A stretch of 64,000 nt of DNA from NCBI GenBank assembly GCA_946699065.1, contig CAMPDV010000294.1, positions 186,001-250,000 on the forward strand, read 5' to 3'. The notes beneath the pieces are model-generated. The model did not search any database and was not told the DNA's origin. It saw nothing but the letters and a program-made list of their open reading frames with translations. This DNA comes from Loxodes magnus. Its lineage: Eukaryota > Ciliophora > Karyorelictea > Loxodida > Loxodidae. Positions 63,690-64,000 of the stretch are shown here, in pieces. Each line of letters begins with the position of its first letter. The first letter of the stretch is position 1. The translations under genes and the position numbers were made by a program.

Positions 63690-64000
63690 GACGTTCTTGG
63701 AGATATTTCAACTTTTTTCTCGCCAACATTTAGATTGATCTAGAAGCATAAAATAAAAATTTGAAAATCTCTACAACTCTTCTCCTTGCCATGCTTGTTG
63801 TCCTTGAATTCTTAAATCACCTAGATACTAGATATATTTTTTCTTGCAAATTTAACATATTTGTTACTATATAGTCTTTCTCCTTATAGTTTTAATTGCT
63901 ATTATATCTTCTTTTATTTTTCCAAATACTTCTACTAGTTTTAATATTCTTTCTTGAAATTGAGAAACTTCTAGCAGTTTTTTCACAGATATATTTGAGA
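63690..64000 (-). CDS. Coiled-coil protein gene, right-arm copy, partial at window end
   Basis: The minus strand reads VSQFQERILKL, then the 49-bp segment missing from the left arm (63897-63945) adding VEVFGKIKEDIIAI, then RRKTIQQQICQICKKK, LGDLRIQGQQAWQGEELQ and LLDQSKCW. The frame is continuous through the 49 bp, so this copy is ancestral. A likely TGA stop follows CWREKS at about 63715. The N-terminal coil lies outside the window. Family unknown. Confidence 0.45.

Larger units (their letters stand above)
56110..64000. repeat. Large inverted repeat, right arm (continues beyond window)
   Basis: Reverse complement of 32383-40270. It contains WD40 gene D, the Cys-rich relic, desaturase-like copy B, the 222-codon hypothetical frame and the end of the coiled-coil gene. 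The last bases still match the left arm at 32383, so the repeat extends past the window edge. Confidence 0.85.

Noticed and set aside
1-64000. tRNA genes, CRISPR arrays, reverse transcriptase (YADD-type) motifs, telomeric repeats
   Set aside because: Looked for by eye on both strands; none could be supported.

Overview
The window is about 64 kb of very AT-rich DNA that looks like ciliate nuclear sequence. Reading frames only become whole proteins if TAA and TAG are read as glutamine and in-frame TGA as tryptophan; the best genes still end at a fixed TGA. UGA meaning both Trp and stop fits the karyorelict code (Loxodes or Parduczia type) best; a Condylostoma-like code is the alternative. The recognised introns are tiny (22 nt, GT..AG). 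Because almost no codon is a stop, an open frame is not evidence of a gene here. I relied on domain motifs, local rise in GC, and comparison of duplicated copies.

The region is a mosaic of segmental duplications. The dominant gene is a small WD40-propeller protein: four intact copies (A 9680-10751 minus, B 23481-24567 minus, C 38720-39683 plus, D 56741-57827 minus) and a truncated, frameshifted fifth (18036-18656 plus). All five keep the same 22-nt intron between a short N-terminal exon and the repeats. The four intact copies differ mainly at residues expected on the propeller surface, and C has one repeat fewer. A decayed relative at 50.7-52.6 kb adds a Cys-rich/coiled-coil N-terminus and pentapeptide repeats in front of its WD40 blades.

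Arms 32383-40270 and 56110-64000 form a large imperfect inverted repeat. Each arm holds a WD40 gene, a sterol-desaturase/fatty-acid-hydroxylase-like gene (34167-35378 minus; 60939-62147 plus), a coiled-coil gene and AT-rich spacer. Direct duplications link 1-2270 with 58560-60690, 2031-5832 with 40286-44567, and 6366-12050 with 53826-58900.

Mobile or transposon-like content includes a Gag/ORF1-like protein with a basic region, coiled coil and CCHC zinc knuckle (26381-27217 minus) and a broken paralogue near 30.2-30.7 kb; a 5S-rRNA-related SINE-like insertion at 42.5-43.0 kb whose empty site is present in the paralogous copy; and a GC-rich ~290-bp dispersed element present three times. A ~930-bp block at 16.2-17.15 kb has foreign composition. 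Long stretches (12.1-13.7, 14.1-16.2, 18.7-21.2, 44.6-50.6 kb) are AT-rich DNA in which I can support no gene.
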